Source: Bog-532 sp963720945
GTDB taxonomy: Bacteria > Actinomycetota > Actinomycetes > Streptosporangiales > Streptosporangiaceae
Length of the DNA: 64,000 nucleotides
Reading direction: 5' to 3'
NCBI GenBank assembly: GCA_963720945.1
Contig: CAVRHH010000004.1
Span: 1 to 64,000 of the forward strand
Shown: positions 44,064 to 52,410 of the stretch, piece by piece
Numbering within the stretch: position 1 is the stretch's first letter
Layout of the letters: each line of letters starts with the position of its first letter
The notes under the pieces: model-generated
What the model was told of the DNA's origin: nothing
The model's input: only the letters and a program-made list of their open reading frames with translations
Database searches by the model: none
Position numbers and translations under genes: made by a program

Positions 44064-44422
44064 CTCCAGCAGGCTGCCCGCTGTAGCAACGCGAGGCGGA
44101 CAGCCCCCTGTCTCGGGCATGAGACGCCGTGCTCAAGGTTCCGCACAGCCAGGTTCTTGCGGTCGTCATCCGGCCGCTCCAGTCAGTCACCCGGGCGATG
44201 CCAGAACTCTTCAAAGCCTTATTCCACAGCGCTGTCTGTAAAGCCGCAGAGCATCTCCGGCCCGCACAGGTCCGCCCACCGGGCTCCACGCCGAGAATCC
44301 TGGCCTCGAGCAAGGCCTAGCCAGCTTCGCGCAGATGGACGACTTTACGGGCAGGACTCCGCGAACCCGCAAGTCAGGCAGGACGTAGCGAGTTTCGGAG
44401 CGGTAGACGGTCCCGGAAGGAC
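44064..44422. other. Gap between divergent stress genes
   Basis: No convincing gene; short open frames on both strands lack codon bias. It separates the PRTase-hydrolase gene from hsp20 and holds both control regions. Confidence 0.35.
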
Positions 44423-44436
44423 GGACTAAGGGCCCT
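44423..44436. promoter_or_regulatory. DevR-type box upstream of hsp20
   Basis: GGACTAAGGGCCCT resembles GGGACTWWAGTCCC and shares GGACTAAGG with the boxes before the BON gene. It is 48 nt from the hsp20 ATG. Confidence 0.55.
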
Positions 44437-44483
44437 ACCAGGCCGGGCTCCCGGCATTGCGTGGCGGTCAGGAGGTGAGGGAA

Positions 44484-44948
44484 ATGCCAGGTATAGCGAG
44501 GCGTGAGCCGCGCGGGGCGGCAGGCGATGTCTTCAGCCGCTTCGACCGGATGTTCGATGAGTGGGCGAGAATGATGCCGTTCCGGCCGGTGCCGTTCGCG
44601 CACTGGCGGGAAGCCGACGATCTGATCCGTGTCGAGGAATTCCGCGAGGACGGGGGACTGGTGGTACGGGCCGATCTGCCCGGTATCGACCCGGAGAAGG
44701 ATGTCGAGCTGACCGTATCGGGCGGGATGCTGCACATTCACGCGGAACGCCGTGAAGAGGAAAAGCGGGAGGAGAAGGGATACCTGCGCCAGGAGCTGCG
44801 CTATGGCTCGCTGTCCCGGACGCTGCCTCTCCCGGAGGGCGTGACCGAATCGGACATCACCGCGACCTACAAGGACGGGATCCTGGAGATACGGATCCCG
44901 GCGCCGAAGCACGAACCAGCCAAGAAGATACCCATTAGCAAAACCTGA
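44484..44948 (+). CDS. Hsp20/alpha-crystallin family small heat shock protein
   Basis: The 154-residue chaperone has an alpha-crystallin domain from about residue 45: RVEEFREDGGLVVRADLPGI, VSGGMLHIHAERREEEKREE, then LRQELRYGSLSRTLPLPEGV and the closing YKDGILEIRIPAP. The C-terminal IPI motif (KKIPISKT) is the I-x-I anchor that drives oligomers. It holds unfolding proteins in the cytoplasm. AGGAGGTGAGGGAA before ATG 44484 is strong. HspX-type genes are the hallmark of DosR regulons. Confidence 0.95.
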   Translation: MPGIARREPRGAAGDVFSRFDRMFDEWARMMPFRPVPFAHWREADDLIRVEEFREDGGLVVRADLPGIDPEKDVELTVSGGMLHIHAERREEEKREEKGYLRQELRYGSLSRTLPLPEGVTESDITATYKDGILEIRIPAPKHEPAKKIPISKT

Positions 44949-44956
44949 CCAGGCTG

Positions 44957-45014
44957 CCGCGCTGGGCGGCGCCGGCAGGCCCGCAGTGACCAAGGCTGAC
45001 CGCCGCCAGCGCGG
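44957..45014. terminator. Stem-loop downstream of hsp20
   Basis: CCGCGCTGGGCGGC (44957-44970) pairs with GCCGCCAGCGCGG (45002-45014) with a single bulged G. Confidence 0.45.
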
Positions 45015-45324
45015 AAACTCACCCCGCGCTGCAAACATTCGGGCAGCTAACGCGAGGCTCTGGGAAACCGCTAAGTTGTGGTATCGCGTCGGCCCTTAAC
45101 CGGCGATCGCTCGCCCGGTACTACAGTCTCGGTTTGTAATAATCCAAGCATTCTCCCTGGTCAGGGCCACACGTAGATCGTTACCGACATATTGCTCCAT
45201 GTGATACGGCAATATCAGTGCCTGATCGCGATCAGCCCATATCGATCAGCCCAGCGCGACCTGCGCTTGGAGGGCTAAACGGGTCGGCCCGGCTCGCTTT
45301 CGCCCGGACCTTCGTCCCGCCAGG
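45015..45324. other. Gap, relatively AT-rich
   Basis: Local GC drops around 45120-45230 (TTTGTAATAATCCAAGC and similar). No gene or clear signal is recognised. Confidence 0.35.
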
Positions 45325-45491
45325 TCAAGGGCTCAACGGCTCGGCCGGCTCACCGCCGGTGCCAAGCGCTAGCAGCCGGCGCGCGGATCGCGCCAGCCGC
45401 GCAAGGTCGCCGGAGTCCAGCCGCACCCCCACCGGCCCCGGCAGCCGCAGCCGCCGCGCCACCTCGATAGCGGTGCGCACGCCCCACATCC
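45325..45491 (-). pseudogene. pncB: Relic of nicotinate phosphoribosyltransferase
   Basis: The minus strand reads RTAIEVARRLRLPGPVGVRL, DSGDLARLARSARRLLALG and then low-complexity to a TGA at 45325. GVRLDSGDL is the strongly conserved NAPRTase motif around the substrate-binding Asp. Only about 45 of some 440 residues remain. M. tuberculosis pncB2 (Rv0573c) is a DosR regulon gene next to Rv0571c, so the location beside the PRTase-hydrolase fusion is meaningful. Confidence 0.55.
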
Positions 45492-45573
45492 ACGCCGACC
45501 ACGCGCAGAGCCGCGATGCAGCGATCGATGTTCCTGCTGCCGTCGTCGTGCGGCTGCCTGCTGGCCATGGTGA

Positions 45574-46052
45574 CTAGGTGCTGGCGCTGTGGCTGAGCGG
45601 GAACCGGAGGTAGGCAGCGATGCCGCCGGGTGGGCCGGGAACCGCCTGGACCTGGCCGCCGTCATGGATGGTGCCGACCGCCGCTTCCTCGATCAGATCC
45701 GGGACAGCGAACGCCGCATTAGCCGCATTATCTGCGTGGGCGCAACCGGTTCCGGTGGCGCCGAGCGTGCCGCACCGCCGGCACCGAACCCCGGCACAAC
45801 CCCCTGCCCGGGTACGGCAAGGTTGTGGACCGCGTGCTGGCGGACCGTGGTCAGGCATGCCGCCAGACCAGTTGCGGCGAGACCGCCGGGCGGCTCCTGC
45901 CGGATCCGGTTGACCAAGCGCTGGCGTGTCCAGCGGCACCTCCAGGTAAATCGACAGCACTGGCAGGTCCTCGCAGTGCACTGCCAGCAGCGCACTGGCG
46001 GGTCCTAGCAGTGCACTGCCAGCAGCTTTTCCACATCCGTGTACCTGATCAT
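45574..46052 (-). pseudogene. Broken eRF1-like (bacterial archaeo-eukaryotic release-factor family) gene
   Basis: ATG 46052 starts MIRYTDVEKLLAVHC and hits TAG inside a 35-bp tandem duplication. After the duplication the family sequence resumes in another frame with LLAVHCEDLPVLSIYLEVPL. Most of the middle is deleted. The C-terminal zinc-ribbon domain is present: VRCRRCGTL, then PDLIEEAAVGTIHDGGQVQA and GPPGGIAAYLRFPL, to the stop at 45574. Full proteins are about 370 residues. The related Rv2629 of M. tuberculosis is DosR-controlled. Confidence 0.65.
45961..46026. repeat. 35-bp imperfect tandem duplication
   Basis: TGGCAGGTCCTCGCAGTGCA.. (45961-45995) is repeated as TGGCGGGTCCTAGCAGTGCA.. 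from 45996. The length is not a multiple of three and one substitution creates the TAG that ends the eRF1-like frame. Confidence 0.85.
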
Positions 46053-46120
46053 CACGCACCCCTGTCCGCGGCGCCGCGGGATCCGCGCCGCAGGGCATCA
46101 TCGTTCGTCCCGGTCCGCGC

Positions 46121-46324
46121 TCAGCTCGCCTGCTGCCCGGCGGAACGGTGCTGTACCAGCGTGCCGGAGGACGGCATGAACACGCTCTCGTGACCGTCCT
46201 TCCACCGGACCAGATACGGTGCCGCGCCGTCTTCTCCGTGCACCTCCACGATCACGCCCTCGCGGTCCACGTCCCCCACGTGCTGGCCTCTGACCAGCAG
46301 CTCATCGCCTATAACCGCGCGCAT
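46121..46324 (-). CDS. DUF1918-family protein
   Basis: The 67-residue protein MRAVIGDELLVRGQHVGDVD with REGVIVEVHGEDGAAPYLVR and WKDGHESVFMPSSGT is the SH3-like DUF1918 fold, as in M. tuberculosis Rv0569 (DosR regulon) and Rv2302. Role unproven; nucleic-acid binding has been suggested for the fold. ATG 46324 is preferred since GGAGGG lies 6 nt ahead. Divergent from phaC with palindromic sites between. Confidence 0.85.
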   Translation of the reverse strand: MRAVIGDELLVRGQHVGDVDREGVIVEVHGEDGAAPYLVRWKDGHESVFMPSSGTLVQHRSAGQQAS

Positions 46325-46509
46325 CGCCATCCCTCCTTCGCCTCGATGCCACGACAATCACCGCCGGTGCTGCCGGCGAAACAGGGCCAAAGGTCCAGAC
46401 GAGGCTCCCGCAAGCCCTCCAGCCATGCCGGGAAAGTGTTCCGCGCCCGGCTGCCGTTCGGGCCGTCCAAGATCAGGTCAACTTCCTCACGTTGGGCATT
46501 CCCAGTCAT
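46309..46509 (-). CDS. Possible small hypothetical protein (66 aa)
   Basis: ATG 46509 is preceded by GGGAGAGACGAG. The first 45 residues (MTGNAQREEVDLILDGPNGS..) look protein-like; the end overlaps the DUF1918 start by 16 nt. No family recognised. Confidence 0.3.
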   Translation of the reverse strand: MTGNAQREEVDLILDGPNGSRARNTFPAWLEGLREPRLDLWPCFAGSTGGDCRGIEAKEGWRCARL

Positions 46510-46561
46510 CTCGTCTCTCCCACTTAGCGCCTCTTTGCTAAGCCTCTCCCTGCCCCGGACA

Positions 46562-46601
46562 GCAGGACGAATGTCCTGCCCTGTGAGGGTCGGCCGACCC
46601 T
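46562..46601. promoter_or_regulatory. Two adjacent palindromes in the DUF1918/phaC divergent promoter
   Basis: GCAGGACGAATGTCCTGC (46562-46579) has 7-bp arms and contains GGAC-N4-GTCC. AGGGTCGGCCGACCCT (46586-46601) is a perfect 16-bp palindrome. Their 24-bp centre spacing puts them on about the same DNA face. Both resemble DevR-type sites loosely. Confidence 0.5.
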
Positions 46602-46742
46602 ACAGGCTTTCGGAAAGCAGTGGTCTGCTAAATAACGGAACAGTGGCCGGCTCCGGCCGCCGCCTTCGATGGCCGAGAGTATGGCTATTGCCCCAGAGCA
46701 TGGCTATTGCCACATTGTGGCCAGACGAAGGACGTGATTACC

Positions 46743-48509
46743 GTGGCGGCTGAAACCTCTCCCCAGGCGCCCATGAAGAAGAGGGGCACCTCACCCGAGT
46801 CAGCAGAGTTTGACGTCACCGGTGCCGCTGACGCAGCCGGCGAGCTGGATGCGGCCGGCGCGCTGGAATTCTTCATGCTGGACGAGGCCCTTGGCTCGTT
46901 GCGCCGGTTCCAGCCGGATACCAGCCTCGTGCGCTACGCAGTCAACCTGACCCGCCGTCCCGGGATGGTGGCCCAGCGGGCCGGCAAGCTGGCCGCGGAT
47001 CTCGCCAGCATCGCCACAGGCAGTTCGACGATCGCTCCGCAGCGCCGCGACCGCCGGTTTGCCGACCCCGCGTGGAGCAAGAACCCGCTGCTGAAGCGCA
47101 CGGTCCAGACATATCTGGCGGTCGGGCAAACCGCCGAGGGGCTGCTCGCTGACGCCGAATTGGACTGGCGGGACAACGAGCGCCTGAAGTTCATGCTGAC
47201 CAATCTCATCGCCGCATCCGCGCCGAGCAACTACCCGCTGCTCAGCCCGGACGCACGGAAAGCGTTCATCGACACCGGCGGCATGAGCGCCGTCCGGGGC
47301 ATCCGCGCGCTGGTCTCGGATATGTCCTCTGCCCCGCGCGTTCCGACGATGGTGGAACCCGATGCATTCGAGGTCGGCAAGGATCTCGCCTGCACGCCAG
47401 GAGCGGTAGTGACCCGCACGGAGGTCTTCGAGCTCATTCAGTACAAGCCGACCACGCCCACCGTGTACCAGTACCCGCTGCTGATGATCCCGCCGATGAT
47501 CAACAAGTACTACATCACCGATCTCGCGCCCGGCCGCAGCATGCTCGAATTCTTCGTGGCGCAGGGATATCAGGTATTCGTGGCTTCCTGGCGCAATCCC
47601 GAGAAGAGGCATCGCCACTGGGATCTGGACACCTACGGTCTTGCGGTCACGGAGGCGCTCAGCGCAATACAGGAAATCACCAAGGCCCCCAAGGTGAACC
47701 TCATGGGCCTGTGCGCTGGCGGCATTCTCTCATCGATGGTCTGCGCGCATCTGAGCGCGACCGGGCAACTCGATCAGGTCAGCAGCCTGAGCTTGGGCGT
47801 AGCGGTACTGGACCAGTCGAATGCGGGCACGACAGTCGCACTGATGGACCAGAGCACCGCCGCCGTGTCTACCCTGGCCTCCCGCACCCGCGGCTACATG
47901 GACGGGCGCACGCTCGCCGAGGTGTTCGCCTGGCTCCGGCCCGACGACCTGATCTGGAACTACTGGGTCAACAACTACCTGCAGGGCAAGACCCCGCCGC
48001 CGTTCGACATCCTCCACTGGAACGCCGACACCACGCGGATGCCCGCGGGACTGCATCGCAATTTCATCGAGATTGCCATGGCCAACGCGCTGACCAAGCC
48101 GGGTGCGGCCAGCATGCTGGGATCCCCGGTCGATCTGTCCAAGGTCGACGTCGACAGCTACGTCGTGGCAGGCATCGATGACCACATCGTGCCCTGGCCA
48201 TCGGCGTATCGGAGCACTCAGCTGCTCGGCGGCAACGTCCGGTTCGTGCTGTCCACGAGCGGGCATGTGGCTGCCATGGTCAACCCGCCATCGAACCCGA
48301 AGGCGACCTACCGGCTCGCGCCCGGCAACCCGCCCGATCACCGCGACTGGCTGGCCCAGTCCGAGACGGTCCAGGGCAGCTGGTGGCCGGACTACACAAC
48401 CTGGCTGGAGAGCCGCAGCGGGGACATGCAGGACGCCCCCAGCGAGCTGGGCAGCGTCAAGCACCCGCCGCTCGATCCCGCGCCGGGTAGCTACATCCTG
48501 CAGAAGTAA
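46743..48509 (+). CDS. phaC: Poly(3-hydroxyalkanoate) synthase PhaC-like (class I)
   Basis: The 588-residue protein has the PhaC N-terminal part (DPAWSKNPLLKRTVQTYLAV) and the alpha/beta-hydrolase core with lipase-like box GLCAGG (nucleophile Cys324). It also has the Asp region VAGIDDHIVPWPSAYRSTQL and catalytic His in VLSTSGHVAAMVNPP. It polymerises hydroxyacyl-CoA into storage granules. No phaA/phaB/phasin gene is in the window. The start among GTG 46734/46743 is set by GAAGGAC. Polymer storage fits the dormancy theme. Confidence 0.9.
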   Translation: MAAETSPQAPMKKRGTSPESAEFDVTGAADAAGELDAAGALEFFMLDEALGSLRRFQPDTSLVRYAVNLTRRPGMVAQRAGKLAADLASIATGSSTIAPQRRDRRFADPAWSKNPLLKRTVQTYLAVGQTAEGLLADAELDWRDNERLKFMLTNLIAASAPSNYPLLSPDARKAFIDTGGMSAVRGIRALVSDMSSAPRVPTMVEPDAFEVGKDLACTPGAVVTRTEVFELIQYKPTTPTVYQYPLLMIPPMINKYYITDLAPGRSMLEFFVAQGYQVFVASWRNPEKRHRHWDLDTYGLAVTEALSAIQEITKAPKVNLMGLCAGGILSSMVCAHLSATGQLDQVSSLSLGVAVLDQSNAGTTVALMDQSTAAVSTLASRTRGYMDGRTLAEVFAWLRPDDLIWNYWVNNYLQGKTPPPFDILHWNADTTRMPAGLHRNFIEIAMANALTKPGAASMLGSPVDLSKVDVDSYVVAGIDDHIVPWPSAYRSTQLLGGNVRFVLSTSGHVAAMVNPPSNPKATYRLAPGNPPDHRDWLAQSETVQGSWWPDYTTWLESRSGDMQDAPSELGSVKHPPLDPAPGSYILQK

Positions 48510-48865
48510 CGAGGCGACACTAGTAAGCGGCCGGCACTCCTGCCCGGCGCCCACCCGGCGCGGGGCAGGAGTCCGCTATTGTCGCGACGCGCGTATCTCT
48601 CTTTAGCTTTCATTCAGTGTGCGGGACAATGGCATATACCGACGAGCGTCGGCCACGCGCTGACCAGCGCACCTATCGGCCCGTGCCCGATACCGTGCGC
48701 TAGGTTGACGCTAACTGTTGCCACGATGCCTCGGTCTCGGCTGCAGCTTGACGGACCGGATCCGCCTTATTGAAGGATCGATGTAGGCGTCGTTATGAGC
48801 GCGAGCTGGTATTGAACGCGAGCTTGGCACAACGTCCGCAGTCCGGGCCGTACCCTGCCGCGTCC
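48510..48865. other. Gap after phaC
   Basis: Apart from the terminator at 48536-48572 no gene is seen. The right part is the 3' flank of the MBL gene on the minus strand. Confidence 0.4.
48536..48572. terminator. Terminator downstream of phaC
   Basis: ACTCCTGCCC pairs with GGGCAGGAGT, with an inner GCGC/GCGC helix; 27 nt after the phaC stop. Confidence 0.7.
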
Positions 48866-49942
48866 CTACGCGATGGACGCGGCGGTGAGATGGAAGGCGG
48901 TGCCTACGCTGTTCTGGATGAACGCGCCGGGCAGCCGGCGGGCGATCGCGTGGGTGGCTTTCCAGCCGGTGCAGTGGGCGGGGACGATCACGTCGGGTGC
49001 GAGTTGCTCGAGCGCGCTGACGGTGTCGCCGATGACGGGCTCGAACAGGGGGCCGGTGAGGTGGAAGCCGCCGATGACGGCGTGCAGCTTGTCCACGCCG
49101 GTCAGGCGCTGGGCGTAGCGGCAGATGTTGATCACGCCGGCGTGCCCGCACCCGGTAAGGACGACCAGCCCGCGTCCCGCGACATTGGCGATCAGCGCCT
49201 GGTCGTCCAGGATCAGCGGGTCGGGCTCCCAGCTGCCGCCGCGCCAGGCCTGGTGGATAGGGAACCCCTTCTCGAATCCGGTGACCCGGTCGACCTCGCC
49301 GGTGATCAGCACCGACCGGTCATACAGGAACGACGGCTGCCGCTGTTCGATGATGTCAAAGCCGGCGTCGTCCAGGGCGCTGCGGCTGGTAGTGGGAAGT
49401 TCGAACGGCTCGCCGCCGGGAATGGCCAGGCGCCGCCGTGCCCAGAACTCGGGATGGATGAGCACCGGCAGGTTCGCCCGGCCGAGCCGGCCGATGAGGC
49501 CGGACAGCCCGGTGGTGTGGTCGAAGTGGCCGTGACTGCAGACGATGGTCTCGATGTCGGCGAGATCGCGGCCCAGCCGGCGCAGGTTCTCCGCGCACCC
49601 GTCCGGCGTCAGCCCGGTGTCGAACAACAGCCGCCGCACCTGGGTGCCCTTGCGGACCTCGACAAGCGCGGAGAACCCGTGCTGGGCGAGCGGGGCGTCC
49701 GGCACTTTGCCTTCCCGCAGCGTTGGGGCCTCCAGCATCGGCGTCTGCCGGCCCATCCCGGCCAGCGAGAGCCGCTTCGCGGGCCCCTCGTCCGGCAGGA
49801 GCATATCTATGGCGTTGTCGCAAACCGTCAGCACCGACAGCTCGTCGACCGGCTCGAGCGCAAGCACCTCGCCCTTCCACTCGACGCTCGCCGGCAGTGC
49901 TTCCGCTGGCGTGACTTCGGCATGGCTATCGGTGTCACACAT
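48866..49942 (-). CDS. MBL-fold metallo-hydrolase (MptA/RFA-P-synthase-like subgroup)
   Basis: The 358-residue protein has the metallo-beta-lactamase signature CSHGHFDHTTGLSGLIGRLG (HxHxDH), a further His in VLTGCGHAGVINICRYAQ and a last metal His in VPAHCTGW. The layout with a VCDNAID beginning is that of the archaeal-type 7,8-dihydropterin-6-yl-methyl-4-(beta-D-ribofuranosyl)aminobenzene 5'-phosphate synthase-related group. In bacteria its substrate is unknown. ATG 49942 with GGAGGAGGCG upstream. Confidence 0.85.
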   Translation of the reverse strand: MCDTDSHAEVTPAEALPASVEWKGEVLALEPVDELSVLTVCDNAIDMLLPDEGPAKRLSLAGMGRQTPMLEAPTLREGKVPDAPLAQHGFSALVEVRKGTQVRRLLFDTGLTPDGCAENLRRLGRDLADIETIVCSHGHFDHTTGLSGLIGRLGRANLPVLIHPEFWARRRLAIPGGEPFELPTTSRSALDDAGFDIIEQRQPSFLYDRSVLITGEVDRVTGFEKGFPIHQAWRGGSWEPDPLILDDQALIANVAGRGLVVLTGCGHAGVINICRYAQRLTGVDKLHAVIGGFHLTGPLFEPVIGDTVSALEQLAPDVIVPAHCTGWKATHAIARRLPGAFIQNSVGTAFHLTAASIA

Positions 49943-50427
49943 CGCCTCCTCCTCCTGACCGCACTCAAGCCCCGCGTTCGCCTCCTCGGCCGGGACCCTG
50001 CCCGTCTAGCCTCATTCCGCCTTACCGGAGCCGGGAGAGCCGTAGGTCATATGGAGGTGGCGCCTATGGCCTGGCTGGCACTGCTGGCGCACCGGTGGAT
50101 GTGGTTAGGGGAGTGGCTGGTGTGGCTTCGTGACGTGCTGATCCGGCTGAGGCAGTGTTGCGCCCCACTGCCCGTGGTGATCGTGGCCCCCGGACGGCCA
50201 GCCGTTCCCCGGAACACCGGCGAGAGGCGGTTCCTGGCTGGGTGGCGGGAGCAGCGAGGCGGGCCCGACGGCAGATGCCATTCCCCGTCGGCCCACCATC
50301 TGCGGGTCGATTTAACTTACCTGCGCCAGGTGGTTTCCTGCGCCGGGAGTGAGCATGGCCGCCCGCGATCCTCGCTGTCGAAGTGAAGGTGCCGACAGTG
50401 GCTGAGAAGGACTGTTGTCCCGTTTCC
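49943..50427. other. Gap, at most one doubtful ORF
   Basis: A plus-strand frame from ATG 50051 (MEVAPMAWLALLAHRWMWLG, about 111 residues to 50386) is hydrophobic at first and then not protein-like. GGGACCCTGCCC at 49992-50003 is a weak DevR-like site for the MBL gene. Nothing else seen. Confidence 0.3.
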
Positions 50428-50443
50428 GGGGCCGTATGGCCCT
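50428..50443. promoter_or_regulatory. DevR/OsdR-type palindrome upstream of CYTH-CHAD
   Basis: GGGGCCGTATGGCCCT shares both arms with the site upstream of the ornithine carbamoyltransferase gene (GGGGCC..GGCCCT), 100 nt before GTG 50543. Confidence 0.5.
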
Positions 50444-50542
50444 GCCGGGTTGGCCCTGACCGGGAAGGCTGGCAGGACGGCCGTGCGCAGCCTGGCACCC
50501 GTCGGGGTGGGCGGGCCGGGTGATCGTCAGGGAGTAAGGGAC

Positions 50543-52114
50543 GTGGACACCGCCGCAGGTGAGGTTGAGCGGAAATACGACGTCGCCGGTGGGACGGCCG
50601 TCCTGGACGCGATGGAAGCCATGACCGGGACGGCCGGGGTTGCTGCCGTGTCACGGCAAGGCGAGCAGCTCCTCGACGCCGTCTACTACGACACCGCTGA
50701 TCTGCGGCTGATCGGTGTCGGCATTACGCTGTGGCGGCGCACCGGCGGGCGGGATGCAGGCTGGCACCTGAAACTGCCGGCCGGGGCGGGCACCCAGGAG
50801 GAGGAGATATGCCTGCCCCTGACCGGGCCCGGCGGCTACCCGGCCGCCGGCGCAGCCTGCGGGGCGGCCGGTGGGCGTGCGGCAATGCCCATGGCCGGTG
50901 CCGATGACGCGGTGCCCGGCGAGTTCGCGGCTTTGGCCCGGTCCTGTACGCGGGGCCTGGCACTGGCGCCGGTGGTGCGCATCCAGACCAGCCGCCGCGT
51001 GCTCCGGCTGCTCGACGGCACCGGCCGGCCACTCGCCGAGATCGCCGCCGATCACGTTCTGGCCGGGCCCGCCGGCAGAGCCGCCGCCACATCGTGGGAC
51101 GAGATCGAGGCCGGGCTGGTCACCGGCGGCCCCGCCCTGCTGAAGGCGATCGGCCTGCGGCTGCGCCGGGCCGGTGCCCGGCCCGCCGCCACGACCGGAC
51201 TGCAGCGGGCGCTGGCTGGCCGCCTGGCCGCCGCCGGGGCCGCGCCGGAACCACCGCCGCTGACCAGGCATTCGCCCGCAGGCGAGGTGGTCCTCGCCTA
51301 CCTGCGCGACCAGGTAGCCGCAATCACCCGTTGTGACCCGCGGGTCCGCCGTGATGAGCCAGACGCCGTCCACCAGATGCGCGTGGCCACCCGCCGGGCC
51401 CGCAGCGCGTTGCAGGCCTTCGGCGGCATCATCGACCGGGACGCGACCCGGCCGCTGTGCGCGGAGCTGAAGTGGCTCGCGGTGGCGCTCGGCCAAGCCC
51501 GCGACACCGAGGTGCTGCTGGCCCGGCTGACCGCCGACCTTGCTGCTATCCCCCCGGCCCTGGTGGCAGGGCCCGTGCAAGCCCGCATTTCTGCCTGCTT
51601 CAGCGCCGGGCTGACGCAAGCACGCCAGGCCGGGCTCAGTGCGCTCGACGGGCAGCGCAATCTGCGCTTGCTCGATGACCTGCATGCGCTGCTGGCCGGC
51701 CCGCCGCTGACACCGCTGGCGGAACGCCCGGCAGGCGAGGTGCTGGCCAAGCCGGTCCGGCAGGCAGCGCGCCGGCTGCAGCGCGCCCTGGACGCCGTGC
51801 CCGGCGCCGGGGACCGCGACACAGCGATCCACGAGGCGCGCAAGGCCGCCAAACGGGCCCGGTACGCCGCCGAAGCAGCCCTGCCCGCACTCGGCAGGAC
51901 CGTAAGCCGCCAGGCCACCCAAGCCAAGGAACTGCAGCAGCTGCTCGGCGACCACCACGACAGCGTCGTCGCCCGGACCGTGCTGCTCGACCTGGCCCAG
52001 ATGGCCCGGGCGGCAGGAGAGGACACCTTCACCTACGGCCTGATGCACCAGCGCCAAGCCTGCCAGGCCGCCACCATCGAGCACACCCTGCCACGCCTGC
52101 CGGCCCGGAAGTGA
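50543..52114 (+). CDS. CYTH-CHAD domain protein
   Basis: The 523-residue protein begins with a CYTH (triphosphate tunnel) domain, residues 1-215: EVERKYDV (the E-x-E/R-K start), YYDTADLRLIGVGITLWRR and GWHLKLPA. A CHAD domain runs from about 245: DPRVRRDEPDAVHQMRVATR(RAR), LGQARDTEVLLARL and HEARKAAKRARYAAEA, the His/Lys/Arg-rich helices that bind polyphosphate. CYTH domains of this type act on triphosphate or polyphosphate. A ppk stub lies 150 nt downstream. GTG 50543 after GGGAGTAAGGGAC. Confidence 0.88.
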   Translation: MDTAAGEVERKYDVAGGTAVLDAMEAMTGTAGVAAVSRQGEQLLDAVYYDTADLRLIGVGITLWRRTGGRDAGWHLKLPAGAGTQEEEICLPLTGPGGYPAAGAACGAAGGRAAMPMAGADDAVPGEFAALARSCTRGLALAPVVRIQTSRRVLRLLDGTGRPLAEIAADHVLAGPAGRAAATSWDEIEAGLVTGGPALLKAIGLRLRRAGARPAATTGLQRALAGRLAAAGAAPEPPPLTRHSPAGEVVLAYLRDQVAAITRCDPRVRRDEPDAVHQMRVATRRARSALQAFGGIIDRDATRPLCAELKWLAVALGQARDTEVLLARLTADLAAIPPALVAGPVQARISACFSAGLTQARQAGLSALDGQRNLRLLDDLHALLAGPPLTPLAERPAGEVLAKPVRQAARRLQRALDAVPGAGDRDTAIHEARKAAKRARYAAEAALPALGRTVSRQATQAKELQQLLGDHHDSVVARTVLLDLAQMARAAGEDTFTYGLMHQRQACQAATIEHTLPRLPARK

Positions 52115-52263
52115 CGGAGACATCGGCTAACTGCACCAGACGCCGCAAGAACACCGCCAGGGCCAGGGTAGCGATGGCATGCTGGCCGGGCCTGGCGCTG
52201 TACGGTCACGCTGCTTCGTGAATGATCAAGGCCCGGCGGGGCAATGCCCAGAAGTGCGCGGAT

Positions 52264-52356
52264 ATGTCAGAGCCCGCATCGATCACACCGGACACTCCGG
52301 CGGCCCTTATCAACCGGGAGCTGAGCTGGCTCAGCTTCGCCCGCCTCCGTCCGTAA
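52264..52356 (+). pseudogene. ppk: Polyphosphate kinase N-terminal stub
   Basis: ATG 52264 opens a 30-residue frame with ALINRELSWLSF, the first conserved helix of polyphosphate kinase 1, and then stops (ARLRP, TAA 52354). The remaining 650 or more residues are gone. The position next to CYTH-CHAD indicates a former polyphosphate synthesis/binding pair. Confidence 0.65.
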
Positions 52357-52410
52357 CGGGACGCCCGCCGGGCAGATCCGCTTCGCGGGCCCACTGGTGT
52401 GCGGGCGCCC

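Noticed and set aside
48770..50386. Long plus-strand open frame of 538 codons
   Set aside because: It is mostly the antisense of the MBL-fold gene, lacks motifs and is Val/Asp/Gly-biased as shadows are.
50651..52123. 490-codon minus-strand frame opposite CYTH-CHAD
   Set aside because: It has no motif and is low complexity; the CYTH and CHAD signatures are on the plus strand.
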